A stretch of 64,000 bases of DNA, from the NCBI GenBank assembly GCA_035531955.1, contig DATKRZ010000066.1:5973-69972 (forward strand). Reading direction: 5' to 3'. Positions 44,254 to 52,968 of the stretch are shown piece after piece. Every line of letters starts with the position of its first letter. Position 1 is the first letter of the stretch. Below the pieces are notes generated by a model. It made no database searches. It was not told the origin of the DNA and saw nothing but the letters and a program-made list of their open reading frames with translations. Made by a program: the position numbers and the translations under genes. The stretch comes from Bog-756 sp035531955 (GTDB lineage Bacteria; Actinomycetota; Acidimicrobiia; Acidimicrobiales; RAAP-2).

Positions 44254-45804
44254 TCAGCCTGTCGCCAGACGGTAGCGCGCCGTGCCCCCCTGCACGACGA
44301 CCGGCGATCCGACGAGCCCGGGGACATCGAGCCCACCCATGGCCGCGACCACCTCGTCGTCCGCCGCGGCCAGGGCCATGTGCGGGCCGTCGGGGAGCTG
44401 CACGATCAGGGGCGCTCCGGTGGGGGCGCCTTCGTTGTCCCGGATCACGGTGGCGGCGACCACGGTGGCCGAGGTGGGGGCGTCGACCTCGAGGACCGTC
44501 GCCACCGCGGAGGCGTCGATCCGCGACTGATCGGTGGCGGTGTCTCCCCGGTGGAAGCCCTCGGGCGGGGGTCCGGAGCCGTACACGCCGAGCGCGTGCT
44601 TGGTGACGAACCATCCGAGCCCGGTAGCCAGGCCGAGCCTCGGCGCCGTCGCCCGGGTGCCGGGTCCTGGCCCGTCCCGAAGGGCGTCGGTGACGGCCGC
44701 GATCCCGTGGGTCGTGTAGTTGTTGCCGGGGCCGCCGAAATAGGGGAGCCCGCCGGTGGCGGTGAGTCCCCTGGCGTCACCGAGGCCGATGCAGAGGGCG
44801 TCGGCGGCCAGCTCGACTGCGGAGGGGAAGCACGAGTAGATGTCGAGCACCTCGACGTCGTCGATACCGACGGCGGATCCCGGGCCGGCGGCCGCCGATG
44901 CCGCCGCGAAGGCGGCGCGCCCGGCCGCGGCGATGGCCGGGGAACGGCCGGGGTCGGGGCGGGCCACCGGAAACCGGACGTCGACGGCCTCTGCCCCCGA
45001 CCAGATGAACACGGCCCGGTCGGCCACGCCGGCCCGACGGGCCGCGGCGAGCGAGCAGACGACCAGGGCGGCCCCCTGGTCCGATCCGAGGAAGGCGGTC
45101 ATCCGCTTGGTGTACGGCTCGCAGACGATGCGGTTGTCGGGGCCGGGCGTGGCGATGGCCCGGGCGGTCCGGGCCTCGGGGAACCAGGCATAGGGGTTGG
45201 CCGCGGCCACCCGGGTGAACGGGGCCAGCATCTCGCCCATGACCCGGCGGTGGGCTGGCGCGTCGCGGCCCGCCCGGGCCGCCACCACGCTCTCGAACAG
45301 GGGGTAGACGTGCACCGGGGCCATGAGGCCGATGGCCGACTCGGCGGGACCGACCCCGGGCAGGTCGTCGCCGACCACCGGGTCGGGAGGATCCTCGGCG
45401 GCCCCGGGAGGGGGGGCCATCCCGGCGGCCCGCCGGGCGCGGGAGGATCTGATGGCCTCGGCGCCGGCGATGACCGTGGCCGACAGGGAGCCCCCGGCGA
45501 TGTCGGATGCCGCCCGGCTGACCAGCCACTGTGGGGAGTTGCCACCGATGGTGGTCGTCTCACGGCCGGCCCCCCCGACGCCGATGCGCCGGGCCAGCTC
45601 GGCGGCCGGGGCCGGGCCGGCGCGGGTCATGATGTTGACCACCGACAGCCGTTGGACGGCACTCCGGAGCCGGGGCACATCGCAGAGGGCCGCCTCGCAG
45701 GCCCGCTCCATCAGGTCCACCGGGGTCACCATCTCGTTCCGCTCGATGGACTGCCCCGACGCGATGACGACCGGAATGCGTTCGGGGTCGTGGGCGGGGG
45801 TCAT
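44254..45804 (-). CDS. Thiolase-like (SCP-x type) acetyl-CoA acetyltransferase family protein
   Basis: 516 residues. The thiolase fold is indicated by GGNSPQWLVSRAASDIAGG near 100-118, VEVLDIYSCFPSAVELAADALC and GGPGNNYTTHGIAAV with the conserved His. The usual nucleophilic Cys of the first half is not apparent at the expected position (the segment reads TTIGGNSPQ), and the C-terminal CxG motif is also missing, so Claisen chemistry is doubtful. Actinobacterial relatives of about 500 residues with the same features exist. Probably lipid or steroid metabolism with the adjacent hydratase. Confidence 0.8.
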   Translation of the reverse strand: MTPAHDPERIPVVIASGQSIERNEMVTPVDLMERACEAALCDVPRLRSAVQRLSVVNIMTRAGPAPAAELARRIGVGGAGRETTTIGGNSPQWLVSRAASDIAGGSLSATVIAGAEAIRSSRARRAAGMAPPPGAAEDPPDPVVGDDLPGVGPAESAIGLMAPVHVYPLFESVVAARAGRDAPAHRRVMGEMLAPFTRVAAANPYAWFPEARTARAIATPGPDNRIVCEPYTKRMTAFLGSDQGAALVVCSLAAARRAGVADRAVFIWSGAEAVDVRFPVARPDPGRSPAIAAAGRAAFAAASAAAGPGSAVGIDDVEVLDIYSCFPSAVELAADALCIGLGDARGLTATGGLPYFGGPGNNYTTHGIAAVTDALRDGPGPGTRATAPRLGLATGLGWFVTKHALGVYGSGPPPEGFHRGDTATDQSRIDASAVATVLEVDAPTSATVVAATVIRDNEGAPTGAPLIVQLPDGPHMALAAADDEVVAAMGGLDVPGLVGSPVVVQGGTARYRLATG

Positions 45805-45968
45805 GGTCGGGTGGGGGACTGGGGCTGGTCCCGGGGCGCAAGCTACCATCGCCCTCCGGTGGGCAGCACCGGCCTACGGCGGCCGGCCCGGGCCCGCCGG
45901 CACCTACCGACCGGTCCTCCAGGGGCCGGCGGAACCCGAACGGAACCCGATTGGAGAGGTTGGGAGCG

Positions 45969-47474
45969 TTGCCCTCGGAAGAACCGCTGACGACGACCGG
46001 TCGGACCGGCGGGGACCTGCTTCCCGCCGGCTTCCTGTTCGGGGTGGCCACCGCCGGCTTCCAGGTCGAGGGCGGTTTCAACGGTCCGGGGCAACCGGCC
46101 AACAACTGGCTCGCCTGGGAACAGGTCGGACGGATCGAGCCCTCGGGGAACGCGGTGGGGTTCTGGGAGCGGCCCGAGGAGGCCCTCGACCGGACCGCCG
46201 CCCTCGGGTGCGACAGCTTCCGACTGGGAGTGGAGTGGGCCCGGGTGCTCCCCGACCAGGGGGGTGTCGACCGGGTAGCGCTGGCTCGCTACCGCGCCAT
46301 CGCCGAGGGCTGTCGGGCCCGTGGCCTCGAGCCTCTGGTCACCCTGCACCACTTCACCCATCCGGCCTGGTTGGGCGAGGACTTCTGGCTCCGTCCCGAC
46401 GCCCCGGACCGCTACCGGGCCTGGGCGGAGGTGGTGGTCGAGGAGTTGGCACCGTCGGCGCGGTGTTGGGTGACCATCAACGAGATCAACGTCCTGGCCT
46501 CCGCCTCGTGGCTTCTCGGCATGTTCCCGCCCGGCCGCTTCCTGGCTTTCGATGACGTGGCCATCGCCACCGACCACCTACTGGCCGCCCATGTGGCCGG
46601 CTACGAGGTGATCCACCAGTGGCGCCCCGACGCGCTGGTCACCACCAACAACGCCTGCCTGGGCATCTATGAGCACGACCGCATGGTCACCGACCTGCTC
46701 CTGGCCCGCAGTGCCGGGGTCGATCGAGGCGACGTCGACGCCTGGCTCGACGAGCGTCGGCGGCAACACGACAGACTGGTGCCTGCCGAAGGACTGGTCG
46801 GGGGCATGCTCCGCCGGGTCGCTGCGGCCAGGTCCCCGTACCGCATGGAGGCGGGCGGTGGCCGGACCGGCGGCCGGCCGGCACGCCGGCTCCCCCGGCG
46901 GGCGGTCGGCGCCGTCTACGACAGCCCCCACGAGCGCACGCTCGACGTGTTGGCGCTCGACTACTACGACCCGGATGTGGCCCGCCATTTCCGGATGCCC
47001 GGACACCGCACAGCCGGCGGCCGCAACCGGCTCCCGACCCGGGAACTGTGGGACGACGTCGTCGACCCGGGCGGACTCGCCCGGTGGCTGACCGTCCAGC
47101 ACGACCTGGCCCCCGGGCTTCCCCTGTGGGTGGTCGAGAACGGGCTGTGCAACCGGGTCCGAAACGGCCGGTCCTACATCCGCGGGGACGGATGGGACCG
47201 CCCCCGCTATCTGCGCGACAACATCGGTGCGGTGGTCGAGGCCATCGACCGGGGAGCTCCGGTCACCGGGTACTGGCACTGGTCGCTGGTCGACAACTAC
47301 GAGTGGGGATCGTATGAGCCGCGCTTCGGCCTCTACGGGGTCGACCGTCACCGCGGCGAGCACGGGATGCGGTGGCTGGACTCGGACTCGATGGGCGACG
47401 ACTCGGCCGGAACCTACCGCCGGATCATGGCCGGGCTCCGGGCCGGCGACCGATCGGTGCTGCGGCCGGCCTGA
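45969..47474 (+). CDS. Glycoside hydrolase family 1 (beta-glucosidase-like)
   Basis: About 501 residues. The acid/base glutamate is in VTINEIN (Glu172; usual TFNEP) and the nucleophile in WVVENGL (Glu390; usual ITENG). The GYWHWSLVDNYEW motif of the aglycone/substrate site is intact. There is no signal peptide, so an intracellular enzyme acting on beta-glycosides is expected. TTG at 45969 was chosen because GGAGAGG lies nine bases upstream; TTG 45951 and 45960 are in frame. Transcribed toward the nitronate monooxygenase-like gene, with a G-rich repeat between the stops. Confidence 0.88.
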   Translation: MPSEEPLTTTGRTGGDLLPAGFLFGVATAGFQVEGGFNGPGQPANNWLAWEQVGRIEPSGNAVGFWERPEEALDRTAALGCDSFRLGVEWARVLPDQGGVDRVALARYRAIAEGCRARGLEPLVTLHHFTHPAWLGEDFWLRPDAPDRYRAWAEVVVEELAPSARCWVTINEINVLASASWLLGMFPPGRFLAFDDVAIATDHLLAAHVAGYEVIHQWRPDALVTTNNACLGIYEHDRMVTDLLLARSAGVDRGDVDAWLDERRRQHDRLVPAEGLVGGMLRRVAAARSPYRMEAGGGRTGGRPARRLPRRAVGAVYDSPHERTLDVLALDYYDPDVARHFRMPGHRTAGGRNRLPTRELWDDVVDPGGLARWLTVQHDLAPGLPLWVVENGLCNRVRNGRSYIRGDGWDRPRYLRDNIGAVVEAIDRGAPVTGYWHWSLVDNYEWGSYEPRFGLYGVDRHRGEHGMRWLDSDSMGDDSAGTYRRIMAGLRAGDRSVLRPA

Positions 47475-47529
47475 GCGGCCTGGGGCGGCCTGGGGCGGAC
47501 TGGGCGGACTGGGCGGCCTGGGGCGGCTG
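47475..47529. repeat. G-rich 9-10-bp tandem repeat between two convergent genes
   Basis: Six imperfect units of the form GGCGGCCTGG follow directly on the GH1 stop codon. They end six bases before the stop of the convergent nitronate monooxygenase-like gene. Several runs of three and four G make a quadruplex possible on the plus strand. Confidence 0.88.
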
Positions 47530-47535
47530 TCGGGC

Positions 47536-48507
47536 TCAGTCCGCGGCCGCCCGGCTCAAGGAGCCAAGCACCTGCTCCGCCTGGTCCACGATCTGGGTGA
47601 CCAGGCTGGCCGCCGGTATCAGGGTCTGGATGGCACCCACGCCCTGGCCGGTGGGATAGCACTCGCGCTCGGGATCGACGCCGGGGGTGTCCTCTCCCCC
47701 GCCGAGGTGGAAGGCGCCGTCGTTCATCGACCGACCGAGCTGGGCGGGGAAGGCGCTGAGCTCCTCGGGGTTCTCCTCGAAGAACGCCGTGTACCGGTTA
47801 CGGACCACCCGCATCGTCTTCCCGGAGAACGCCCGGCTGATGGTGGTCCCGTCCTCCTTGGTCCGGATCAACGCGTCCTTGTAGCCCGTCACGCCGTGGG
47901 CCTCGGGGGTGGCGATGAAGCGGGTGCCGATCCACACCCCGTCGGCGCCGAGGGCCAGGGCGGCGGCCAGACCCCTCCCGTCGAAGATGCCGCCGGCGGC
48001 CACCACCGGGATCCGGGCCCCCACCGCGTCGACGATCTGGGGGACCAGGGGCATGGTGGCGACCAGACCGGTGTGGCCGCCGGCCTCGGTGCCCTGGGCC
48101 ACGACCACGTCGCAGCCCGCGTCGAGGGCTCTTCGGGCGTGGTCGACCTTGCCGCACATGTTCACCACCAGCACATCGTGGCGGTGGCACAGTTCGACCA
48201 CCTCGGCCGGAACACCGAGGCCGGCCACGAACACCGAGGCGCCTCCCTCGATGAGCTGTTCAACCTGCCCGACCAGGCTCCCGGGCATGGCGGTCAGCAG
48301 GTCGACACCGAACGGCTTGTCGGTGCCCTGGCGCACCGCGGCGATCTCCGCCACCATCCGCTCGGGGCTCATCGTCGAAGCGCCGAGGCACCCGAACCCA
48401 CCCGCTTCGGAAACGGCGGTGACCAACGGCGCGTAGGAGACGCCCCCCATGCCGGCGAGCATCACCGGGTGCTCGATTCCGAGGATCTGAGTGAGCCTGG
48501 TCTTCAT
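47536..48507 (-). CDS. Nitronate monooxygenase-like FMN oxidoreductase
   Basis: 323 residues. N-terminal ILGIEHPVMLAGMGGVSYAPL, the flavin-phosphate motif VAAGGIFDGRGLAAALALGADGVWIGTRF and the conserved QGTEAGGHTG identify the NPD/2-nitropropane dioxygenase family (TIM barrel, FMN). In actinobacteria, members of this family often sit with lipid catabolic genes; the substrate is not predictable. The ATG at 48507 is preceded by AGAGGAGA; a near-duplicate of the start region (GACCCGATGA) lies 24 bases upstream and gives an alternative ATG in frame. Confidence 0.88.
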   Translation of the reverse strand: MKTRLTQILGIEHPVMLAGMGGVSYAPLVTAVSEAGGFGCLGASTMSPERMVAEIAAVRQGTDKPFGVDLLTAMPGSLVGQVEQLIEGGASVFVAGLGVPAEVVELCHRHDVLVVNMCGKVDHARRALDAGCDVVVAQGTEAGGHTGLVATMPLVPQIVDAVGARIPVVAAGGIFDGRGLAAALALGADGVWIGTRFIATPEAHGVTGYKDALIRTKEDGTTISRAFSGKTMRVVRNRYTAFFEENPEELSAFPAQLGRSMNDGAFHLGGGEDTPGVDPERECYPTGQGVGAIQTLIPAASLVTQIVDQAEQVLGSLSRAAAD

Positions 48508-48605
48508 CGGGTCTCCTCTGTGGGGTCTCATCGGGTCGCCGCGATGGGGCCGATGGAACGTGTCAGGGCTTGGGGCCGCACCATAGGCGGCCTCCGGTCG
48601 ACGCG

Positions 48606-48842
48606 TCACACCAGGTAGGGGCAGTGGCGGCACCCCGAGTGACAACAGGTCGCCCGCTCCCGGAGGAAGGCCGCCGTCAGCACGTACAGGCCGGTCTCCG
48701 GATCGGCGTACCCCGGCTCGCCCTGGCGCACGGCCTCTTCGTGGGCGGCCAGGATCTCCGCGCGCCGCGGGTGCCCCGGAGCCAGCCGGGACGCATGCGG
48801 CTCACCGAGTGGGCGGTCGGATGGTTGCCCGGGAGCGGCCAC
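48606..48842 (-). CDS. Small DUF5522-type cysteine-rich protein
   Basis: 78 residues. The C-terminus has the compact Cys/His motif CCHSGCRHCPY preceded by PGYADPETGLYVLTAAFLRER, matching DUF5522 proteins, which are short and widespread. The Cys/His spacing suggests a metal site. GTG start; 22 bases after the MFS exporter stop on the same strand. Function unknown. Confidence 0.85.
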   Translation of the reverse strand: MAAPGQPSDRPLGEPHASRLAPGHPRRAEILAAHEEAVRQGEPGYADPETGLYVLTAAFLRERATCCHSGCRHCPYLV

Positions 48843-48864
48843 GGCGCCGGCCGGCCCTCGGTCC

Positions 48865-50490
48865 CTACCCGGTGGGCGCGGCCGAGGGGAACTCCGTCGA
48901 GGGGCCTTCGGTCACGGGAGCCAGGGGCCCCGACGGACCGCCGGCCGGCGGCGGCCCACCGGGCGGTGGCGAGTAGCTCGGCACGAAGTCGCGCTGGCGG
49001 ACCAGGGCGAAGGACCCGACGGCCCCGACCATGGCGACGACCGTGGAGATTGCCATCAGGTGGTTGAGGGTGGTGGTGAAGCCGACCTGATAGGCATCGA
49101 CCAGGGCGTGGCGGGCCCCAGCGGGCATGGTGGCGGCCACCTCGCGGATGCTGCCCCCGGAGATGGCGCCGGCCAGCCGGGACCCGCCGTGGTCCTGCAC
49201 GGCCCGGCCTCCGGGGGACGCGGCCAGGGCGTTCAATGTGTTGGGAAGGACCTGGCTGAGGAAGACCGCCCCGAGGCCGGCGATGCCGGTCGCGAAGCCG
49301 ACCTGGCGGAACGTGTTCGACGATCCCGACGCCATGCCGCTCCGTTCGGGGGGGACGACGGACACCGAGGCGGAGGCAAGCACCGGGTTGGTGGTGCCTA
49401 TGCCGATGCCGGCCACGATGAAGCCGGGGAGCAGGACGGTCCATGAGGAGTCGGCATGCACGTGGGTCATGAGGTTGCATCCGAAGGCCACGAGCAGCAG
49501 TCCCAGTCCCAACAGGTAGCGGGAGTGCACCCGCACGGTGAGCTTGCCGGCGATCGGCGCCACCACGAAGGCCAGCATGGTGACCGGCAGGAAGCGGACG
49601 CCGGCGGCGAACGGGCCGTACCCGAGGACGTCCTGGAGGTAGAGGGTCAGGTAGAGGAACATGGCGAAGATCGACGCCGGCAGGGTGAAGGCGGCCAGCG
49701 AGACGCCCACCATCGCCGGCCGCTTGAACAGGGACAAGTCGAGCATCGGGTCGTCCTGGCGCCACTCGGCGATCAGGAAGACGGCCATCAGCAGCCCCGA
49801 TCCCAGAAGGAGACCCACGATGTAGGGGCTCCCCCATCCCCGGGCGTTGCCCTGCACCAGGGCGAACACCAGCACGAACAGCGAGGCGGAGAAGGATACG
49901 AAGCCGATCCAGTCGATGCGCCGGGCCGTCGGGTCCCTCGAGTCGACCACCTTGGTCAGGGTCATGGCGATGGCCACCACCCCGATGGGAATGTTGACGA
50001 AGAAGATCCACCGCCAACCGATGCCGCTGGTGATGATGCCTCCGAGCAGCGGACCGATTGCCACGGCGCCACCGATGACGGCGCCGTAGGCGCCAAAGGC
50101 CGTGCCCCGGTCCTTGCCCGAGAACGCCTGGGCGATGAGGGCCAGCGAGGTGGCGAACATGATCGCCCCCCCGACCCCCTGCCCTCCCCGGGCGAGGTTC
50201 AGCATCAGTGACGAGGTGGACAGTCCGCACAGCAGCGAAGCCAGCGAGAACAGGCAGAGTCCGATGGCGAACACGCCCCGTCGGCCGTACATGTCGCCGA
50301 TGACCCCTGCGGTGAGCAGGAAGGCGGCCAGGGTCAGGGCGTAGGCGTTGACGACCCATTGGAGGTCGGCGAAGGAGGAGTGGAGCGACTGCTGGATGTC
50401 CGGGAGCGCAACATTCACCACCGTGATGTCCAACAGCAGCATGAACATGGCGGTGCACACCGCGATGAGCGTCCACCATTTGCGGTCCAT
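48865..50490 (-). CDS. MFS drug-resistance transporter, DHA2 (14-TMS) type
   Basis: 541 residues with about fourteen hydrophobic helices. The N-terminal motif LLLDITVVNVALPDIQ and GVIGDMYGRRGVF (motif A) and the GGAIMFATS segment are typical of EmrB/QacA exporters. The Pro-rich tail is probably disordered. Proton-driven efflux of drugs or lipids is inferred. ATG at 50490 directly follows an in-frame GTG; either may be used. Separated from the lyase gene by a 270-base gap that contains an 11-bp repeat. Confidence 0.92.
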   Translation of the reverse strand: MDRKWWTLIAVCTAMFMLLLDITVVNVALPDIQQSLHSSFADLQWVVNAYALTLAAFLLTAGVIGDMYGRRGVFAIGLCLFSLASLLCGLSTSSLMLNLARGGQGVGGAIMFATSLALIAQAFSGKDRGTAFGAYGAVIGGAVAIGPLLGGIITSGIGWRWIFFVNIPIGVVAIAMTLTKVVDSRDPTARRIDWIGFVSFSASLFVLVFALVQGNARGWGSPYIVGLLLGSGLLMAVFLIAEWRQDDPMLDLSLFKRPAMVGVSLAAFTLPASIFAMFLYLTLYLQDVLGYGPFAAGVRFLPVTMLAFVVAPIAGKLTVRVHSRYLLGLGLLLVAFGCNLMTHVHADSSWTVLLPGFIVAGIGIGTTNPVLASASVSVVPPERSGMASGSSNTFRQVGFATGIAGLGAVFLSQVLPNTLNALAASPGGRAVQDHGGSRLAGAISGGSIREVAATMPAGARHALVDAYQVGFTTTLNHLMAISTVVAMVGAVGSFALVRQRDFVPSYSPPPGGPPPAGGPSGPLAPVTEGPSTEFPSAAPTG

Positions 50491-50527
50491 CACCCGTCAC
50501 CCCGTAAGTTCATCGGTTTGTCTGCTC

Positions 50528-50560
50528 TGTCCCCAGCGTGTCCCCAGTGTGTCCCCAGTG
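50528..50560. repeat. 11-bp tandem repeat upstream of the MFS gene
   Basis: Three units of TGTCCCCAGTG (the first with one difference) from 50528 to 50560, 38 bases upstream of the MFS start. The position suits an operator array, but it may only be a duplication. The rest of the 270-base gap (50491-50760) shows nothing else I can call. Confidence 0.85.
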
Positions 50561-50760
50561 TGCACTCCCGCACAGGCCCGGTATCCCGCGTCGGTCCGGC
50601 ACCCCTGGCCTTTCCGGCCCGTCCGTTCGGTGGTGACGGCATCTCCCCGTGCCGTCGGGCCCACCGGGCAAGGTGGGGGTCGACTCCGCATGTATAGACG
50701 ACGGGCTACCGGCCGGGCAACGGACCGGCCGGGGTCGGGCCCGGTGGTGTCGACCGCCGG

Positions 50761-52059
50761 CTAGGCGGTGCCGTAGGTGGCGCTGCGGTCATCCGACCGG
50801 TCCCCGGACAGCGCCAGCTCGCCGGCCACAGAGGCGAGATCGGAACACACCTGGTCGACCACCGACCGGTGCCCGGCGTGCACGGTGGCGTGCAGGCTCT
50901 CCGGCGGAGCCTGCCGGTCGAAGAACCAGCCTCCCCGCTCGGCGAGGGCGTCGCCGAGGGCGAACGAGTCGATCCGCCCGTCGTCGGGATCCCCCCCGAA
51001 GGCGAACACGGTGGCGTCGGGCCTGCCCCGAATGGCCAGGCCGGGGGTCGCCTCGATCGTCGACCTGATCGACGTCGCGGCCAGGTGGGCGTCCTCGGCC
51101 AGGCGCAGGTAGCCGTCGGTTCCCAGGTGGTGGAGCACCGCCCAGCCCGCGGCGATCGGACCGGCCGGACGGGTGCCCGCCATCGCCGGCGATGCGTACA
51201 GCCCGCCCAGCCAGTCGGTGGTGATGAAGGGTTGGAGCGCAGCCAGCCGCCGGTTGCGGTAGAGCACCACCGAGACACCCTTGGTGGCGTAGCCGTACTT
51301 GTGGAGGTCGGCGGAGATCGACGTCACCCCGGGGACGGCGAGGTCCCAGGGGCGGTCCAAGTGCCCGAGCTGTTCCAGAAACGGGAGGATGAACCCCCCC
51401 AGGCATCCATCGACATGGCAGAGGATGCCACGGTCGGATGCCATCCGGGCGATCTCGGCTACCGGGTCGATCACGCCCTGTGGGTAGGAAGGGGCCGAAG
51501 CGACCACCATCACCGTGTCGGCATCGATGGCGTCGGCCATGGCGTCCGGATCGGCTGAGAAGTCGGGCCGCACCGGCAGGCGGCGCGACTCCACGTCGAG
51601 GTAGTGGGCCGCCTTTTCGAAGGCGGCGTGTGCGCTGGAGGCCATCACCATGTTGGGGTGGCCGATGGCCCGGACGGAACGTCCCCAGTCCCGGGCCGTC
51701 TTGGTGGCCTGGAGGAGGGACTCGGTGCCGCCCGAGGTGAGGAAGCCGCGCACCTCCTCCCGGTCGCCGGCCGGCAGGCGGTCGGCCCCGACCAGCCCGG
51801 CGGTGATGGAGACGATGTCCTGTTGCATGCGGCCGAGGCTGGGGAAGACAGCGGTGTTGAGTGCGTTCTCCGCCGAGTAGAGGGTGGCGGCCCGGGCCAG
51901 CAGGTCGTGGACGGCGTCGCCGGCGGAGTAGACGAGGGAGAAGACCCGGCCGCCGCGCCAGTTGCGGTCGCCGCTCCGGAGCTCGCCCATGCGCGCCAGC
52001 ACCTGTTCGGCGTCGAGACCATGGGCCGGCAGCCGGTGGTGGGCGGAGTGGTCGGGCAT
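50761..52059 (-). CDS. Sphingosine-1-phosphate-lyase-like PLP enzyme
   Basis: 432 residues of the group II decarboxylase fold. SGGTES at 109-114 binds the cofactor phosphate, HVDGCLGGF at 215-223 carries the pyridine-stacking and Asp residues, and the Schiff-base lysine is in SADLHKYGYATKG (Lys254). The HKYGYATKG and DGCLGGFILPF stretches favour the S1P-lyase subgroup over amino-acid decarboxylases. Bacterial members cleave phosphorylated long-chain bases or related amines; substrate not established here. ATG start; the gene is followed, beyond a gap, by the MFS exporter. Confidence 0.88.
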   Translation of the reverse strand: MPDHSAHHRLPAHGLDAEQVLARMGELRSGDRNWRGGRVFSLVYSAGDAVHDLLARAATLYSAENALNTAVFPSLGRMQQDIVSITAGLVGADRLPAGDREEVRGFLTSGGTESLLQATKTARDWGRSVRAIGHPNMVMASSAHAAFEKAAHYLDVESRRLPVRPDFSADPDAMADAIDADTVMVVASAPSYPQGVIDPVAEIARMASDRGILCHVDGCLGGFILPFLEQLGHLDRPWDLAVPGVTSISADLHKYGYATKGVSVVLYRNRRLAALQPFITTDWLGGLYASPAMAGTRPAGPIAAGWAVLHHLGTDGYLRLAEDAHLAATSIRSTIEATPGLAIRGRPDATVFAFGGDPDDGRIDSFALGDALAERGGWFFDRQAPPESLHATVHAGHRSVVDQVCSDLASVAGELALSGDRSDDRSATYGTA

Positions 52060-52092
52060 CGGATGGAAGCCTACGGGCCGGCCCGTGGGCCG

Positions 52093-52144
52093 GCGCGGCT
52101 GTCCGGCGCGGCTGTCCCGTGCGGCTGTCCGGTGCGGCTGTCCG
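52093..52144. repeat. Four-unit 13-bp tandem repeat after the ABC permease gene
   Basis: Units begin at 52093, 52106, 52119 and 52132 and read GYGCGGCTGTCCS with small differences. The array starts 11 bases beyond the permease stop on the minus strand and ends 34 bases before the lyase start. Confidence 0.93.
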
Positions 52145-52155
52145 AGGGCCCGGGC

Positions 52156-52968
52156 TCAGGTGATGTCGCGTTGGGTCAGGACGAGCGAGCCGACGACAGC
52201 GAAGAACAGCCCATAGCCCAGTATCAAGAGGCCACCTTGCCACCAGGGGAACAGCCCGAAGCGGGAACCCATGCCCCGCGTCAGGTTGGAGGCTGCGGTG
52301 GCCGCGCCGGTCGGCACCCATTTCTCTGCGCTGTTGACCAGGCCCACGAGGATGCTCTCGACGATGATGAACCACCCAAGGACGACGATGATGGCCGCCA
52401 CCTGGTTGGTGAGCAGGGAGCCGATGCCGACCCCGAGGATGGCGAAGAGGGCGAAGACCAGGATCATGCCCGGAGCCACCGCCGGTACCTGACGGAGCAG
52501 GTCGGTGAACGAACCGCCCTGGGCGGTCAGGGTGAGGCCGCCGCCGAGGAGGGTGGCGACCAGCATGATCACCGCCAACAGGGCCCCGAGGATGGCCGAA
52601 GTGATCAGCTTCCCGGCCACGAATTGGGCCCGGCGGGGTGTGACCAGAAGCGTCGTCGTCACCGTCTTGTGTCGGAACTCGGTGGTGATACAGAGCACGC
52701 CGAGCAGCAGGGCCAAGAGGTAGCCGGTGAAGCCCGATCCCAGCAGGTTCCTGAGCTGTTGGGTGGTATGAGGGTAGTCGGGGACGCCGAAGGTCCCCGC
52801 GTCCGGGCCTCCACCGCCACCGCCACCTCCGCCTCCTCCACCGCTTCCGTGATTCACGAAGTACACCAGGATCAGCAGCCCGTTGATGACGAGGGCGATT
52901 CCGGTCAGGACCCACGGCACCGCCGTCGTGCGCATCTTCAGCCACTCCGAACGGATGATGGCGATCAC
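52156..52968 (-). CDS. ABC transporter permease
   Basis: 270 residues with six hydrophobic helices, ABC-2 type. N-terminal IIRSEWLKMRTTAVPWVL and the internal TEFRHKTVTTTLLVTPRRAQFVAGK are typical of single-copy ABC-2 permeases. An uninterrupted run of twelve glycines encoded by mixed Gly codons sits in the first extracytoplasmic loop. GTG start overlaps the stop of the ATP-binding gene (GTGA), so the pair forms one exporter. Substrate unknown. Confidence 0.9.
   Translation of the reverse strand: MIAIIRSEWLKMRTTAVPWVLTGIALVINGLLILVYFVNHGSGGGGGGGGGGGGPDAGTFGVPDYPHTTQQLRNLLGSGFTGYLLALLLGVLCITTEFRHKTVTTTLLVTPRRAQFVAGKLITSAILGALLAVIMLVATLLGGGLTLTAQGGSFTDLLRQVPAVAPGMILVFALFAILGVGIGSLLTNQVAAIIVVLGWFIIVESILVGLVNSAEKWVPTGAATAASNLTRGMGSRFGLFPWWQGGLLILGYGLFFAVVGSLVLTQRDIT

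Noticed and set aside
49060..50211. Plus-strand frames antisense to the MFS gene
   Set aside because: His/Gln/Gly-rich shadows without start signals or domains.
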